A stretch of 64,000 nt of DNA from Sphingobacteriales bacterium (GTDB taxonomy: Bacteria > Bacteroidota > Bacteroidia > Chitinophagales > UBA2359): assembly GCA_016700115.1 (NCBI GenBank), contig CP064999.1, forward strand, positions 1,364,001 through 1,428,000, in the 5' to 3' direction. The notes under the pieces are model-generated. The model saw only the letters and a program-made list of their open reading frames with translations. It made no database searches and had not been told where the DNA came from. Positions 15,956 through 26,476 of the stretch are shown one piece after another (position 1 is the first letter of the stretch; every line of letters starts with the position of its first letter). Position numbers and translations under genes: made by a program.

Positions 15956-18058
15956 ATGACTGCCACAAAACGCTACTTAGTTACTGCTGCCCTGCCCTAT
16001 GCCAACGGGCCTCTTCATATCGGACATCTTACAGGTGCCTATATTCCTGCCGATATTTATGTTCGATACCTCCGGCTGACCGGTGAAGATATTGTGTTTG
16101 TTTGCGGCTCGGACGAGCATGGCGCAGCAATTACCATCCGCGCCAAACAGGAAGGAATTACCCCGCGCCAGATTATTGACAAATATCACGAAATCAACAA
16201 AAAGGCTTTTGAGCAAATCGGCATCTCTTTTGACATTTACCACCGCACCTCCGACCCGCTGCATCACCAAACCTCGCAGGCAGTTTTTAAACAACTGTTC
16301 GACCAGGGGGTGTTTACCGAAGTCAGTGCCGAACAATATTTCGACGAAGAATTTCAGCAGTTTTTAGCCGACCGTTATATCGTTGGAACTTGTCCTAAAT
16401 GCTATAACCCCAATGCCTATGGCGACCAATGCGAAAAATGCGGCAGCAGCCTCAGCCCTACCGAGCTGATTGAACCCCGTTCGACCCTTAGCGGCAAACC
16501 TCCGGTTCTGAAACCAACCACTCATTGGAACCTGCCCATGAACCGGTATGAAACCTGGGTAAAAAACTGGATCGAAGACATCCAACTTAAAGAACCCTGG
16601 AAAAAACACGTTATAGGCCAATGCCGCTCATGGATTGAGCAAGGACTTCAGGAGCGCGCCATGACCCGCGATCTGGATTGGGGTGTGCCTGTTCCTCTGC
16701 CGGATGCAGACGGCAAGGTGCTGTATGTTTGGTTAGATGCCCCTATCGGTTATATTTCTGCCACCAAAGCCCTGTTGCCCGAAAAGTGGCAAACTTACTG
16801 GCAGGACGACCAAACCAAATTAGTCCATTTTATCGGGAAAGATAATATTGTGTTTCACTGCATCATCTTTCCGATTATTTTACATGCCTTAGGCAATTAT
16901 ACCCTTCCTCTGAACATACCGGCCAATCAGTTTATGAATCTGGAAGGTGAAAAAATGTCCACCTCGCGCAACTATGCCGTTTGGCTTCACGAATATCTCC
17001 ACGATTTTCCGGATAAGGAAGATGTGCTGCGTTTTGTGCTGACCGCCAACATGCCCGAGCAAAAAGACAGCGATTTTAGCTGGTCAGATTTTCAGGCAAG
17101 AAATAACAATGAACTGGTAGCAATACTCGGAAATTTAGTCAACCGTGTTCTGGTACTGATTCATAAATATTACAACGGTATTTTACCCCAGATTTCTCAG
17201 GAAGCCAAACAGGCCATACATGCTCAGTCCGCAGAGGTGTATCAGGTTTTGCAACATGCCCCCGGACAACTGCACACCTATATTCACCAATATGAGTTCC
17301 GCAACGCCCTCAACGTGGTGTTGGATATGGCCCGCACCGGAAACAAGTTTTTAACCGACACCGAACCCTGGAAACTATACAAAATACATCCTGAACAAAC
17401 GGCTGCCGTTTTGGAAACCTGCCTGACTTTAATTGCCTGGCTGGGAGTGTTTTGCGAGCCATTTTTACCATTTACCGCCGCCAAAATCTGCCGCCTGATA
17501 AACCTGAATGAGGCAGACAAACAGGCTGTTTTGCAGGGCACTTACCGCGTGTCGGCCGGAAAAACAGTAAACCCGCCCGAACTGTTGTTTGAAAAAATAG
17601 AAGATGCCGCCATTCAAACCCAGACAGACCGGTTAGCCCGTGCTAAGAACGGGGTTCAACAAGGTTCCGGCACAGAGCATCAGGAAACAACCACTGCCGG
17701 AGAAACAGAAACGGGAAATGTGGTGCCTTTGAAAGACCTGATTCAATACGATGACTTTGCCAGATTAGATTTTCGAATTGCGACGGTGAAGTCTGCAGAA
17801 AAAGTGCCCAAAGCCGATAAACTGCTGAAACTAACCCTCGACCTCGGATTTGAAGAGCGAACAGTAGTATCAGGAATTGCCGAACATTATCAACCTGATG
17901 AAGTAGTAGGGCGGCAAATTCTCTTATTGGCAAACCTCGCCCCCCGAAAACTGCGCGGAATTGAAAGCAACGGCATGATTTTGATGGCTGATAGTGGGGG
18001 AAAACTGATTTTTGTTTCACCGGCGGAAACTGCCATAAACGGAAGTACGGTAAATTAG
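15956..18058 (+). CDS. metG: Methionyl-tRNA synthetase with C-terminal tRNA-binding domain
   Basis: This 700-aa class I aminoacyl-tRNA synthetase charges tRNA-Met. Visible signatures are AALPYANGPLHIGHLTGAYI (HIGH motif near residue 22), the paired zinc knuckle with CPKC and CEKC near residues 145-160, and the KMSKS-type loop EKMSTSRN near residue 335. An anticodon-binding helical domain follows. After about residue 590 comes an appended Trbp111/EMAP-type OB fold (DFARLDFRIATVKSAEKVPK ... LRGIESNGMIL), as in the long, dimeric bacterial MetG. The length is normal for that class. The start MTATKRYLVTAALPYANG fits family N-termini. Confidence 0.97.
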   Translation: MTATKRYLVTAALPYANGPLHIGHLTGAYIPADIYVRYLRLTGEDIVFVCGSDEHGAAITIRAKQEGITPRQIIDKYHEINKKAFEQIGISFDIYHRTSDPLHHQTSQAVFKQLFDQGVFTEVSAEQYFDEEFQQFLADRYIVGTCPKCYNPNAYGDQCEKCGSSLSPTELIEPRSTLSGKPPVLKPTTHWNLPMNRYETWVKNWIEDIQLKEPWKKHVIGQCRSWIEQGLQERAMTRDLDWGVPVPLPDADGKVLYVWLDAPIGYISATKALLPEKWQTYWQDDQTKLVHFIGKDNIVFHCIIFPIILHALGNYTLPLNIPANQFMNLEGEKMSTSRNYAVWLHEYLHDFPDKEDVLRFVLTANMPEQKDSDFSWSDFQARNNNELVAILGNLVNRVLVLIHKYYNGILPQISQEAKQAIHAQSAEVYQVLQHAPGQLHTYIHQYEFRNALNVVLDMARTGNKFLTDTEPWKLYKIHPEQTAAVLETCLTLIAWLGVFCEPFLPFTAAKICRLINLNEADKQAVLQGTYRVSAGKTVNPPELLFEKIEDAAIQTQTDRLARAKNGVQQGSGTEHQETTTAGETETGNVVPLKDLIQYDDFARLDFRIATVKSAEKVPKADKLLKLTLDLGFEERTVVSGIAEHYQPDEVVGRQILLLANLAPRKLRGIESNGMILMADSGGKLIFVSPAETAINGSTVN

Positions 18059-18181
18059 CAAAACGTTATTGGGGTGGATTGGTAAATAAATGTGTATAAC
18101 CATAAAGTGAAAGTAGGCGATTAGTCATTGAAAACTAATTCCAAAAATCAGGTAAATGATTACCAACCTGTATCAGACACC

Positions 18182-20305
18182 ATGAGCGACAACCGGCAAC
18201 ATCATATATTGGACACCCCAATTGAGTACCTGAAAGGCGTTGGCCCTAAACGGGGAGATGTGTTGCGCAAAGAGGCGGAAATATTTACCTTTGGCGACCT
18301 GCTGGAATATTATCCCTTCCGCTATATTGACAAAACCGAGCTACATACCATAGCCAATATCACCCCCGAACAAACCACCGTTCAGTTGAGAGGGGTACTG
18401 ACCAACCTTCAAACTACCGGCGACCAACGTGCCAAGCGACTAACCGCCTTGTTTAATGACGGAACCGGCAGCATCGAACTGGTATGGTTTCAAAACGTCT
18501 CTTACCAACGCGCTGCTCTAAAAGAAGAGAAAGCCTATTTGGTTTTTGGAAAACCTGTGTTTAAGTATGGCAGAATCAGCATCGTGCATCCTGAAATGCA
18601 GGCTGCTGATGAAGAGGCAGACTTTGACAGCCGCCTGGAACCGGTGTATAACAGTTCCGAAAAAATGAAAAAAAACGGACTGACCAGCCGGGGGATTTAT
18701 AAACTAATGCAGGTGCTGTTTGAAAAACTCCACCTTTTCGATGTGCCCGAAATTTTACCGCCTTTTATCCTTGATCAATACCGGCTCGCCGGCCGATTCG
18801 ATGCGCTGAAAAACATACATCTGCCATCTGAAACCAATCAGGTTGCTCAGGCGCGCCTCCGTTTGATTTTCGACGAGTTCTTTTTTATTCAATCAAGGCT
18901 GCTTCAGCGTAAAAACAACCGCAAAACAGTGTCCCAGGGGTTTGTTTTTTCCGAAATCGGGCATTATTTCAACACATTTTACCACCAATACCTGCCCTTT
19001 GAATTAACCGGCGCTCAAAAACGGGTGGTCAAGGAAATCCGGAAAGACACCCTTACCGGTCATCAGATGAACCGGTTGGTACAGGGAGATGTGGGCAGCG
19101 GTAAAACGGTGGTAGCTCTTCTGACCGCTTTAATTGCCATGGACAACGGGTTTCAGGCCTGCATGATGGCCCCCACCGAAATTTTGGCACAGCAGCACTT
19201 TAACAACATGACCGCTTTGTTAAAAGACACAGACGTTAACATTGAATTGCTGACCGGCTCGGTAAAAGGGAAACAACGCCGCACCCTGCTCGAAAACCTT
19301 GAACTTGGGAGGATACATATTCTAATCGGTACTCATGCCCTGATTGAAAACACCGTAGTTTTTCAAAATCTCGGTTTGGTCATCATTGACGAACAACACC
19401 GGTTTGGAGTCGCTCAGCGAGCAAGCCTTTGGGAAAAAGCACAAGACAAATATCCGCATATCTTGGTCATGACCGCTACCCCGATTCCCCGAACACTGGC
19501 AATGACCGTTTATGGCGACCTCGATGTTTCCGTCATAGACGAACTGCCGCCCGGCCGCAAACCCATCATTACCCGTCATGCCACAGACAAACACCGGCTG
19601 GAAATCTTTGAGTTTATGCGCAAACAAATTGCCGAAGGAAGGCAGGTGTATGTTGTCTATCCCCTCATTCACGAATCGGAAGCCCTCGATTACAAAGACC
19701 TTATGGACGGATATGAAAGCATCAGCCGCGCTTTCCCGATGCCGGACTATCAACTGAGCATTGTTCACGGAAAAATGAGTGCGCAAGACAAAGAATACGA
19801 GATGCAGCGCTTCAAACAGGGAATTACCCATATCATGGTTGCCACCACTGTTATCGAAGTCGGGGTTGATATTCCCAATGCCTCGGTCATGATCATCGAA
19901 AGTGCCGAAAGATTCGGGCTTTCTCAGCTCCACCAGTTGCGCGGACGGGTAGGAAGGGGCGGAAGCCAATCTTATTGCATTTTGGTAACCGGACATAAAA
20001 TGACCAAGGAAGGTAAAGTGCGTATGAATACCATGGTCGAAACATCGGACGGGTTTAAAATTGCTGAAGTGGATTTAAAACTTCGCGGCCCCGGCGACAT
20101 AGAAGGTACTCAGCAAAGCGGTATTCTCAATCTGAAATTAGCCGATATTGTTCGTGACTCTAAAATTCTTCAGGCTGCAAGAGATGCTGCCACACAACTC
20201 ATTCAAAAAGACCCCAACCTGAACTTCCCGGAACACAGACCTCTAAAACAGTATTTAGAAGCGCAAAGCAAAAATACACGAAGCCGGTGGAGTAAAATTT
20301 CTTAA
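18182..20305 (+). CDS. recG: ATP-dependent DNA helicase RecG
   Basis: RecG remodels stalled forks and Holliday-type junctions. Visible features are the N-terminal wedge/OB domain (PIEYLKGVGPKRGDVL, VQLRGVLTNLQTTG), Walker A in QGDVGSGKTVVALL, the DEQH box in VIIDEQHRFGVAQR, motif III TATPIPRTLAM, and the helicase C domain with VIEVGVDIPNASVM and QLRGRVGRG. The C-terminal LKLRGPGDIEGTQQSG and FPEHRPLKQYL segments are the RecG TRG region. I prefer ATG 18182 (707 aa, normal length). A TTG at 18128 is in frame and would add 18 residues. It follows metG by about 120 bp on the same strand. Confidence 0.95.
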   Translation: MSDNRQHHILDTPIEYLKGVGPKRGDVLRKEAEIFTFGDLLEYYPFRYIDKTELHTIANITPEQTTVQLRGVLTNLQTTGDQRAKRLTALFNDGTGSIELVWFQNVSYQRAALKEEKAYLVFGKPVFKYGRISIVHPEMQAADEEADFDSRLEPVYNSSEKMKKNGLTSRGIYKLMQVLFEKLHLFDVPEILPPFILDQYRLAGRFDALKNIHLPSETNQVAQARLRLIFDEFFFIQSRLLQRKNNRKTVSQGFVFSEIGHYFNTFYHQYLPFELTGAQKRVVKEIRKDTLTGHQMNRLVQGDVGSGKTVVALLTALIAMDNGFQACMMAPTEILAQQHFNNMTALLKDTDVNIELLTGSVKGKQRRTLLENLELGRIHILIGTHALIENTVVFQNLGLVIIDEQHRFGVAQRASLWEKAQDKYPHILVMTATPIPRTLAMTVYGDLDVSVIDELPPGRKPIITRHATDKHRLEIFEFMRKQIAEGRQVYVVYPLIHESEALDYKDLMDGYESISRAFPMPDYQLSIVHGKMSAQDKEYEMQRFKQGITHIMVATTVIEVGVDIPNASVMIIESAERFGLSQLHQLRGRVGRGGSQSYCILVTGHKMTKEGKVRMNTMVETSDGFKIAEVDLKLRGPGDIEGTQQSGILNLKLADIVRDSKILQAARDAATQLIQKDPNLNFPEHRPLKQYLEAQSKNTRSRWSKIS

Positions 20306-20707
20306 AAAGTACCGGTTTGAATGACAGGGTAACCAAATTCCTCAGTACCTGATTTTCCTTTGTTTAAGCGTGTTTGGCGGGTACGGGAATCCTGAACCGG
20401 CATATACGTAACCAGCATCCTTTCTTATCTAACCACCTTGTCAACAATGGGTTGGAAAGAATTTTCAGAATGTTATAAGTCTATGTCAAAGTGCCAAGAC
20501 AGTTCAAGCACTTTCAGCAGACCTTTGCCGTCATTCATTTTATTTTTGACATAGCCATTAAAAACTGAAAATCCGTATTAGCTGCATTCAGTAGGGTGGT
20601 CAATTTCCAACAACATTATTTCCGAGCTTTATTATTATTATTAATTGGTACTATAAGAATTTCTAAAATTTTCATATTAAAAAAGTGCCTATAATTAAAG
20701 CAATTAT
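20306..20707. other. Intergenic gap, no gene seen
   Basis: This is an AT-rich gap between the convergent ends of recG and the 1685-aa gene. It contains an inverted repeat CTATGTCAAA (20481) / TTTGACATAG (20545) enclosing a nested AAAGTGC/GCACTTT stem. That could be a terminator-like structure, but it lacks a T-run. No tRNA or ORF is convincing. Confidence 0.4.
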
Positions 20708-23700
20708 TCAAAATTTATCAAGTAAGGTTTCTACAACGGAAGGTAGGAGTCTGAATGAAAGCTTGTGTTGCCTAAACTTTTTTGCATTACTCACCTCTGT
20801 AAAATGCTTAATGGCTTTTTCCTCAATTTCTGTTTCTAACATGATCAGTTTTTCTTTCCAGGTAGGTTTCCATTCATCATACCAATGCTTCAAACCCAAA
20901 TCTAACAGACTGATGCGAATAATGTAGTAATGGATATTGGGGTTATTATTAATGTAGTTGAGTTGAGACGTTTTTACATAAAACGGAACGGTATCTGCTC
21001 CTTCTTTTATAGATTTAATAGTGGTTTTAACATCAAAATAGAATGTTCGCTCAGTATAGTCGAATAAAATATCATATTCAGGAGTACTTTTTGCTGTATA
21101 TTCTACCTTAGCCCCTGGATATTGATTTTTTAAATAGGTATATACCAACATTTCTCCAATATACCCAATTAAACCATTAGGGGTTGAACGGTCTTCTTTT
21201 TCTAAGTATTTCATGATTTCATCCAGGTTTTCATATATTTTTTTCAGCATTTCATCGGATTTGATATTTTCCAATAAGCTTTGTGCAGTTTTTTTATCCA
21301 TGTTTGGTGGAACATCAATATCTCCTTTTCCTATATTGGTGCCAATACCTATACTAGGTATAGTAGAAGTTTCACCGCTACCTGTAACAATAACAGGATT
21401 AGGGGAGTTAGTTTCATCTTGGGGTTTGTAAAACCTGCGTACTAATTTAACCAATACATTTCCATCATTGGGGAATAAATCGGTTTCTTTGTCCATTAAA
21501 AATTTCACAACATCTTCTTGATGTGGATAGATATAAATATTGTACAGGTCTTTACCGTTTAATCGTTGGGCATTCCCTTTGTTGTGTACCTGCTCGTATA
21601 AAATGGAACTGCCAGCTTGCAAGATGTAGGTAAATGGTATTTCGTTGGTGCTAATGTATATATGGTAGTCTTTGGCATCTTCTTCTTTCCACTTTTGGTA
21701 ATGGTGGTTTTCCCACTCATTTTTTTCTGCTTCCTTTTCGGCAAAACTGGTGTTTAGAGTAAGCTTAGTGCCTAAATGGACTTTTATGTTGTTGGTATAA
21801 CTGTAGTAGGTGGCATCAATTATAGCATATTGCTTTCGGGCCTTGTCAAGGGCTTCTATCCATATCTTTTCGGGGTGGTCAACAAGTTTTTCGTCTATAT
21901 AAGCAGGGTTTTTGCTTGTATTTCGGAGGTAGATTGTAAGTATTGAAAGACTATCTGGCTTATCGAGATACATAGCCAATTGGTAATCATTTCCCTTCCT
22001 TGTAATATAGTCGGCAAGAAGTTTTTGTAGGGTGTAATAACGATAGCTGTTTCGCTCTATGTTGTTGTGCCAATCTTGTCGGCTTGACCAAAGCAGGGTA
22101 TTATCGGCAAAATAGGAGATTGCTTTAAGTTGATTTAAATGAGTTTCATCAGTGTGGTCATTATCGCGCAAATGTCGGCGTATGGTTAGTATAACAGATG
22201 AAGCAGTATGCAAACCTGCTTGTATTAAAAAGTTGCTTTTATCGTCAATTTTTCCTTCTTTAAGCCATGTTCTTATATTATCAGGTACTTTTTCGATTTC
22301 TAACAATAGTGCTGTATCTGGAGTTTCAATGCAAAGGCGGGGATTGAACCATGTATTAGGCAATGGATAATCTGGATAAAATGACAGTTTTTTCTCAAAA
22401 ACATTGCTCAATACCATTATTTCATTGAGATGAGAAAATTTTTCGATGGAGGGTTTATATGCATCTTGGCTTAGCTGTCCACTTAAGCTCTGTGTGTAAG
22501 CCCAAATAAAACAAACTTGTTCGCTGTTTGTATAGGTTATAACAGTTTTAAGTTGGTTAGCTATTTGGTTTATCGGAAATTTTCTGGTTTCGAATAGCTT
22601 ATTGTAACGATCGTAGCCTACTCCAGCAGTACTCAACATTTTTTTAACTTTTTCCACAGTTTCACCCTCCTCCTGATATTCCGGCAACAAAAGCGAAAGT
22701 TTAAACTGTGCGCTTTGTCCTTGAGCATGTTCTACGTACACATTGTTATTATAGATATAGTGCGATAAGGGTTTCCCATCAATACGTATTTTTTCTCTGA
22801 ACTGCTCTACCCAATTATCCTGCGAGAAATGGGAAATAACTTTTGCAGTGAGTACAGGTATGGTGGTTTGGGATGAGGATATTTCTATGTTTTCTAACCT
22901 GCTCAGGTATAATTCCTGAATATCATGGCTCCTTTTTATAATTACTTCAATAAAATCATGAGGCGCTCCATAAGTATTGATTAGGTCTCTGGCAAAATTG
23001 TCATCTTCACGAAGCAGTTGGTCATCGTGCTCATAAATTGGAAGTAATTCTTTTGGCAACAGGTAGTATTTGGGAGTAATGTTTCCACCTAATTGTTTGT
23101 GGAGATAGCTGTTCAACGGCTGATTTTGTGAGTGGTATTGTTTGTTTTTTCCTCGCGAGCTGATGGTATATTCTTCATCGGGATTGGGCTGTAAAATGAA
23201 AGCACTTAGGAAGCTACTGCCAGATTGGATTTTGTCCAATATCTTGAGTTGAGTGAGTGAAACAGTAAAACTGTTTACCGTCCAATGGTCAATTATGTCA
23301 GCATTTTTTATGTGTAGCAATTCGGCAAACCCGATGCCGGCAAGCAGGGTTATATCAGTAAATTGGCAAACCTGTAAATCGGTACAGATCTGAATAAAAT
23401 CGCTCAAATCAGCAAATTCAGATTCTGTAAGCCGAGACATTAACGGATTAAAATATACCTCCCCCATCGGATGGATTTGCCTGTCTTGGCAACGAATCCA
23501 TGAGTAATCATTGGGTATAGAGGTTTCATTGGCATTTCGTGCTTTTGCAGTTTGATGCAGTTTGTTCAAATCGGTTATAACTTTTTCATAACATTGGGTG
23601 AAACGAGGCAACACCTGCACGTTCCAGTCTTGCAACAGGTTCTGCCATATTTCGTGGGGTTGCATTAGAAGGCTGTCTAACTCGGGTATATCTTCGGAGG

Positions 23701-25765
23701 CTTTGAGGCTGTAATTTTCCAGAATACCGCTTGGGGCAATACCGGCACTGTTTTTGATTAGTTTGGATAAAGGTCTTTTCTGTTCGGAACAATTTTCAAA
23801 CAACACTAATTTTGTGCGCAAATGAGGCTTGGCTTCCTGTATGTACAATAAAGTTTTGAGGATTTGGTGCTTGCTATTTCGGGTAAAATTTTTGTCGGGT
23901 AAAGAAAGAATATCGCCCAAAAACCATTCATAGTATTTATCAAGTAATTGAAAAAGTTGGTGTAAATGAGTGGCGTGGAATAGCTCAGCACCGCCATGCA
24001 CAATGCCAGCTTGGTCTAATACTAAAGCCAGCTTTACAAAAGGCGGGTACAGAAAAACGATAGTTTCGTGATTTAAAATTTCATCAGGTGTTAATATACT
24101 ATTATCAGTACAACGAATAAAGGGAAGGTTTTGAATCTTGGGATATTCTTTAGCTTTTTTTTGTATTTCCTTTAACAAACTAACATATTCCTTATCAGAC
24201 AGGGAAAGTAACCATTTTTCTAATCTATTGCGTTCGGCTTTGTTGAGTAATTTTAGTATAGAAATGCGTTTAACTTTCAAATGCTCTTCAACTAAATCAT
24301 AGTAATCTTCCAATGAGGGGTCTAACCAATCCCAATCGGTAATTCCTAATTTTTTGGGTGATACTGTAAAAGGAGTATCATTTATACGCGTGTCGTCAGA
24401 TTTGTCAGCATATCCTTTACTCGTGAGTAAGTTGCAGTTAAGTGTTTGTATCAGGTTTTCAAAAAAGAGTATGCGTATTTCGTTACCTTTCGGCAAATTA
24501 GACGTAACTGTTGCCAATAAGCATTTGGTAAAGGAAAGTAGTTCATCTCTTTGGTTGTTTTTGCGAAGATTTACAATGTATTCTTGAATACCTTTGCTGA
24601 TTTCTAGTAGTGCTTTTTTGCTTTGAGGACGGTCTAACTGAATATCTTGACGTGCAGAATCAATTTCGTAGGCAGCCGAATGGATAATAAACTTTAGCCC
24701 GAAATTAGTTTTTGTAATAGGGAAGAATTGGTAAAAGTTGTAAAGTTGTTGTTGGTTGTTAAGTGGGTTGTTGAGGTATAAAAGGCGGGTGAGGCAATCT
24801 CGTCCATCTCTTTTTACAAAGGGCAGCCCGTTTGCTTCTAAAAAATCTGGCTTTTCAATCTGTTTGCCATTAATAAAAACTCGTTTTAAATTTTTCAAAA
24901 ACGCCAAAGAAGAAGCAATACCGATTTGTAGGTTGCCCTCTTCTAAGAGTTGATTAAGTGATTTGGCATGGCCTTGACCTAAAGGTAGATATAATAAAGT
25001 GCCGTTCTGAAAACTAAAGCCGTTAAAATGTTTCCCTCGTTCATTCAAAAAAGTTACACAGTTTTGTAGTTCTTTCTTTGAAAACAACACAATATTGTTG
25101 CCAGCAATAGTACTTCTACTTTCTTCCAAAGTTGCCGGATAGTAAGTGAAAATAGTTTTGGTTAATAAGGGAGCATTGCTATTGCAATCTTCGGTAAAGC
25201 TTATTTTTTCGCCTCCCCAATTTTTAAATACTTCCCATTTGTTTAAATCGGACCATGAAAATAAAATGGGCGCTTTGTTTTCGTCAATAATGGCAATTTG
25301 TAACTCTTTTTCAGTTGTCTTTATTTCCTCTTTTTGTATTTTTTCCAAGGGTATTAAAAGGTCATACATCAGTTTTGAACCTTGGCCATACTTGCCTATA
25401 CTTTCAGGGTCCTCGTATTTTTCGCTTTTGTTTTTGGCAAGAAAATTTAGCAGCTGCCCTTTGCGTTCTTTGCTACCAAAGGTATCGGTATAAAAAGGCC
25501 TGCCATTGTTGATAACTGCCATTTGGTCTTTATCAAAAACAAAATATATTCTATCGGCTTCTGAATCATCAGCATTTTGCAAAAATTCAAAGAAAATCTG
25601 TGCATTGGTTTTTATTGCAAAATTAGAAATTGTGCCCACTAATTGATCGACATTAGCCTCTACTCCGTATAGCTCTTTTAACCACTTATCTTCCGCAGAT
25701 CCTAATTTATCCGGTAGATATGAGATATAAGATTTCAGATATTGTTCAATATTGCGTACTTTCAT
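20708..25765 (-). CDS. Giant sacsin-type GHKL ATPase with C-terminal DUF3883 nuclease-like domain
   Basis: The 1685-aa protein begins with a GHKL/Hsp90-like nucleotide-binding domain of the sacsin/NO-VEIN type at about residues 40-180. It has an N-box IFFEFLQNADDSEADRI (N64), a modified DNG box AVINNGRPF and a glycine loop IGKYGQGSKLMYD. About 1300 residues without a motif I recognise follow. The C-terminus, about 1520-1615, reads GYIGEMLVYTYLKNQYPGA, then STPEYDILFDY and FYFDVKTT. This is the DUF3883 (NO VEIN C-terminal) pattern with a PD-(D/E)xK-like E ... D ... DxK core. No signal or membrane segment is seen. It starts 24 bp after the ZorB-like gene and ends the three-gene operon. Codon use is visibly AT-richer than in metG and recG, suggesting transfer. 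A phage-defence effector is inferred, not shown. Confidence 0.85.
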   Translation of the reverse strand: MKVRNIEQYLKSYISYLPDKLGSAEDKWLKELYGVEANVDQLVGTISNFAIKTNAQIFFEFLQNADDSEADRIYFVFDKDQMAVINNGRPFYTDTFGSKERKGQLLNFLAKNKSEKYEDPESIGKYGQGSKLMYDLLIPLEKIQKEEIKTTEKELQIAIIDENKAPILFSWSDLNKWEVFKNWGGEKISFTEDCNSNAPLLTKTIFTYYPATLEESRSTIAGNNIVLFSKKELQNCVTFLNERGKHFNGFSFQNGTLLYLPLGQGHAKSLNQLLEEGNLQIGIASSLAFLKNLKRVFINGKQIEKPDFLEANGLPFVKRDGRDCLTRLLYLNNPLNNQQQLYNFYQFFPITKTNFGLKFIIHSAAYEIDSARQDIQLDRPQSKKALLEISKGIQEYIVNLRKNNQRDELLSFTKCLLATVTSNLPKGNEIRILFFENLIQTLNCNLLTSKGYADKSDDTRINDTPFTVSPKKLGITDWDWLDPSLEDYYDLVEEHLKVKRISILKLLNKAERNRLEKWLLSLSDKEYVSLLKEIQKKAKEYPKIQNLPFIRCTDNSILTPDEILNHETIVFLYPPFVKLALVLDQAGIVHGGAELFHATHLHQLFQLLDKYYEWFLGDILSLPDKNFTRNSKHQILKTLLYIQEAKPHLRTKLVLFENCSEQKRPLSKLIKNSAGIAPSGILENYSLKASEDIPELDSLLMQPHEIWQNLLQDWNVQVLPRFTQCYEKVITDLNKLHQTAKARNANETSIPNDYSWIRCQDRQIHPMGEVYFNPLMSRLTESEFADLSDFIQICTDLQVCQFTDITLLAGIGFAELLHIKNADIIDHWTVNSFTVSLTQLKILDKIQSGSSFLSAFILQPNPDEEYTISSRGKNKQYHSQNQPLNSYLHKQLGGNITPKYYLLPKELLPIYEHDDQLLREDDNFARDLINTYGAPHDFIEVIIKRSHDIQELYLSRLENIEISSSQTTIPVLTAKVISHFSQDNWVEQFREKIRIDGKPLSHYIYNNNVYVEHAQGQSAQFKLSLLLPEYQEEGETVEKVKKMLSTAGVGYDRYNKLFETRKFPINQIANQLKTVITYTNSEQVCFIWAYTQSLSGQLSQDAYKPSIEKFSHLNEIMVLSNVFEKKLSFYPDYPLPNTWFNPRLCIETPDTALLLEIEKVPDNIRTWLKEGKIDDKSNFLIQAGLHTASSVILTIRRHLRDNDHTDETHLNQLKAISYFADNTLLWSSRQDWHNNIERNSYRYYTLQKLLADYITRKGNDYQLAMYLDKPDSLSILTIYLRNTSKNPAYIDEKLVDHPEKIWIEALDKARKQYAIIDATYYSYTNNIKVHLGTKLTLNTSFAEKEAEKNEWENHHYQKWKEEDAKDYHIYISTNEIPFTYILQAGSSILYEQVHNKGNAQRLNGKDLYNIYIYPHQEDVVKFLMDKETDLFPNDGNVLVKLVRRFYKPQDETNSPNPVIVTGSGETSTIPSIGIGTNIGKGDIDVPPNMDKKTAQSLLENIKSDEMLKKIYENLDEIMKYLEKEDRSTPNGLIGYIGEMLVYTYLKNQYPGAKVEYTAKSTPEYDILFDYTERTFYFDVKTTIKSIKEGADTVPFYVKTSQLNYINNNPNIHYYIIRISLLDLGLKHWYDEWKPTWKEKLIMLETEIEEKAIKHFTEVSNAKKFRQHKLSFRLLPSVVETLLDKF

Positions 25766-25789
25766 AAAAAAGTATATTTATTAGAATAA

Positions 25790-26458
25790 TTACTTTTTGC
25801 GCAGAAGGATTCGAAACTCTACTCGCTTCGATTTGACTGTATCTGGCTTTGATTGTGTTAAGTTACCTTTACTGTCTAACATACGTGAAAAAGAATATCC
25901 ACAGGATATAGAATTCATCTTAATAAATTGCACAAAACTTTTACTAAAATTACCATCATTTTCTAACTTATTTATTATATATTTCTGCACCTCCAAAGCT
26001 CGATTACTAGATAGATTTAGGTTAAAAAGATAACTACCAACTTGGTTTGTATGACCCTCTATTCGTACTTCGCTGATTTCAAATTTAGCATCTTTTTGTT
26101 TGCTTTCTTTATAAAATTTTTGTAACTCGCCATAAAAGATTGGAATAAACACATCTATAGCTTTTAATATTTTGGGTTGGGGATTGGCATCACCGTCTAA
26201 AAACAAAGCACTTTTTACATTATCAGTGGCAAAACGTATGGTAGCATTGTCGGCTACGCTGACCATACTTCGAATGCTTGATGATTCTAACTTGTTTTTA
26301 AATACAGTTGCCAATTCGTGATATTTCGCTTGTTCCAATTCCGTGTCTCGCTGAAACAGGGCTAAAGACACGACAATGAATATGACCATAAACCCCGAAA
26401 ACAAATCGGCAAAACTTATCCAAACATTGTGTTCATCGGGTTGGTTGCGGGTAAACAT
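25790..26458 (-). CDS. ZorB-like MotB/OmpA-family protein
   Basis: The 222-aa protein has one N-terminal membrane helix, WISFADLFSGFMVIFIVVSL, with an acidic residue (D18) at the position of the ion-carrying Asp of MotB and ZorB. The C-terminal half is an OmpA-type peptidoglycan-binding domain: VRIEGHTNQVGSYLFNLNLS followed by SNRALEVQKYI. It is shorter than MotB (about 300 aa) and close to ZorB (about 240 aa). It lies 18 bp downstream of the ZorA-like gene, and the pair would form an inner-membrane stator-type channel anchored to the cell wall. No flagellar genes are nearby and the organism appears to glide, which argues against a flagellar motor role. Confidence 0.82.
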   Translation of the reverse strand: MFTRNQPDEHNVWISFADLFSGFMVIFIVVSLALFQRDTELEQAKYHELATVFKNKLESSSIRSMVSVADNATIRFATDNVKSALFLDGDANPQPKILKAIDVFIPIFYGELQKFYKESKQKDAKFEISEVRIEGHTNQVGSYLFNLNLSSNRALEVQKYIINKLENDGNFSKSFVQFIKMNSISCGYSFSRMLDSKGNLTQSKPDTVKSKRVEFRILLRKK

Positions 26459-26476
26459 GTTGTAGTAGGGTTTTTA

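Noticed and set aside
20481..20554. Inverted repeat CTATGTCAAA/TTTGACATAG as a regulatory RNA or terminator
   Set aside because: The arms are 10 bp with a 54-nt interior and no T-run; too weak for a confident call.
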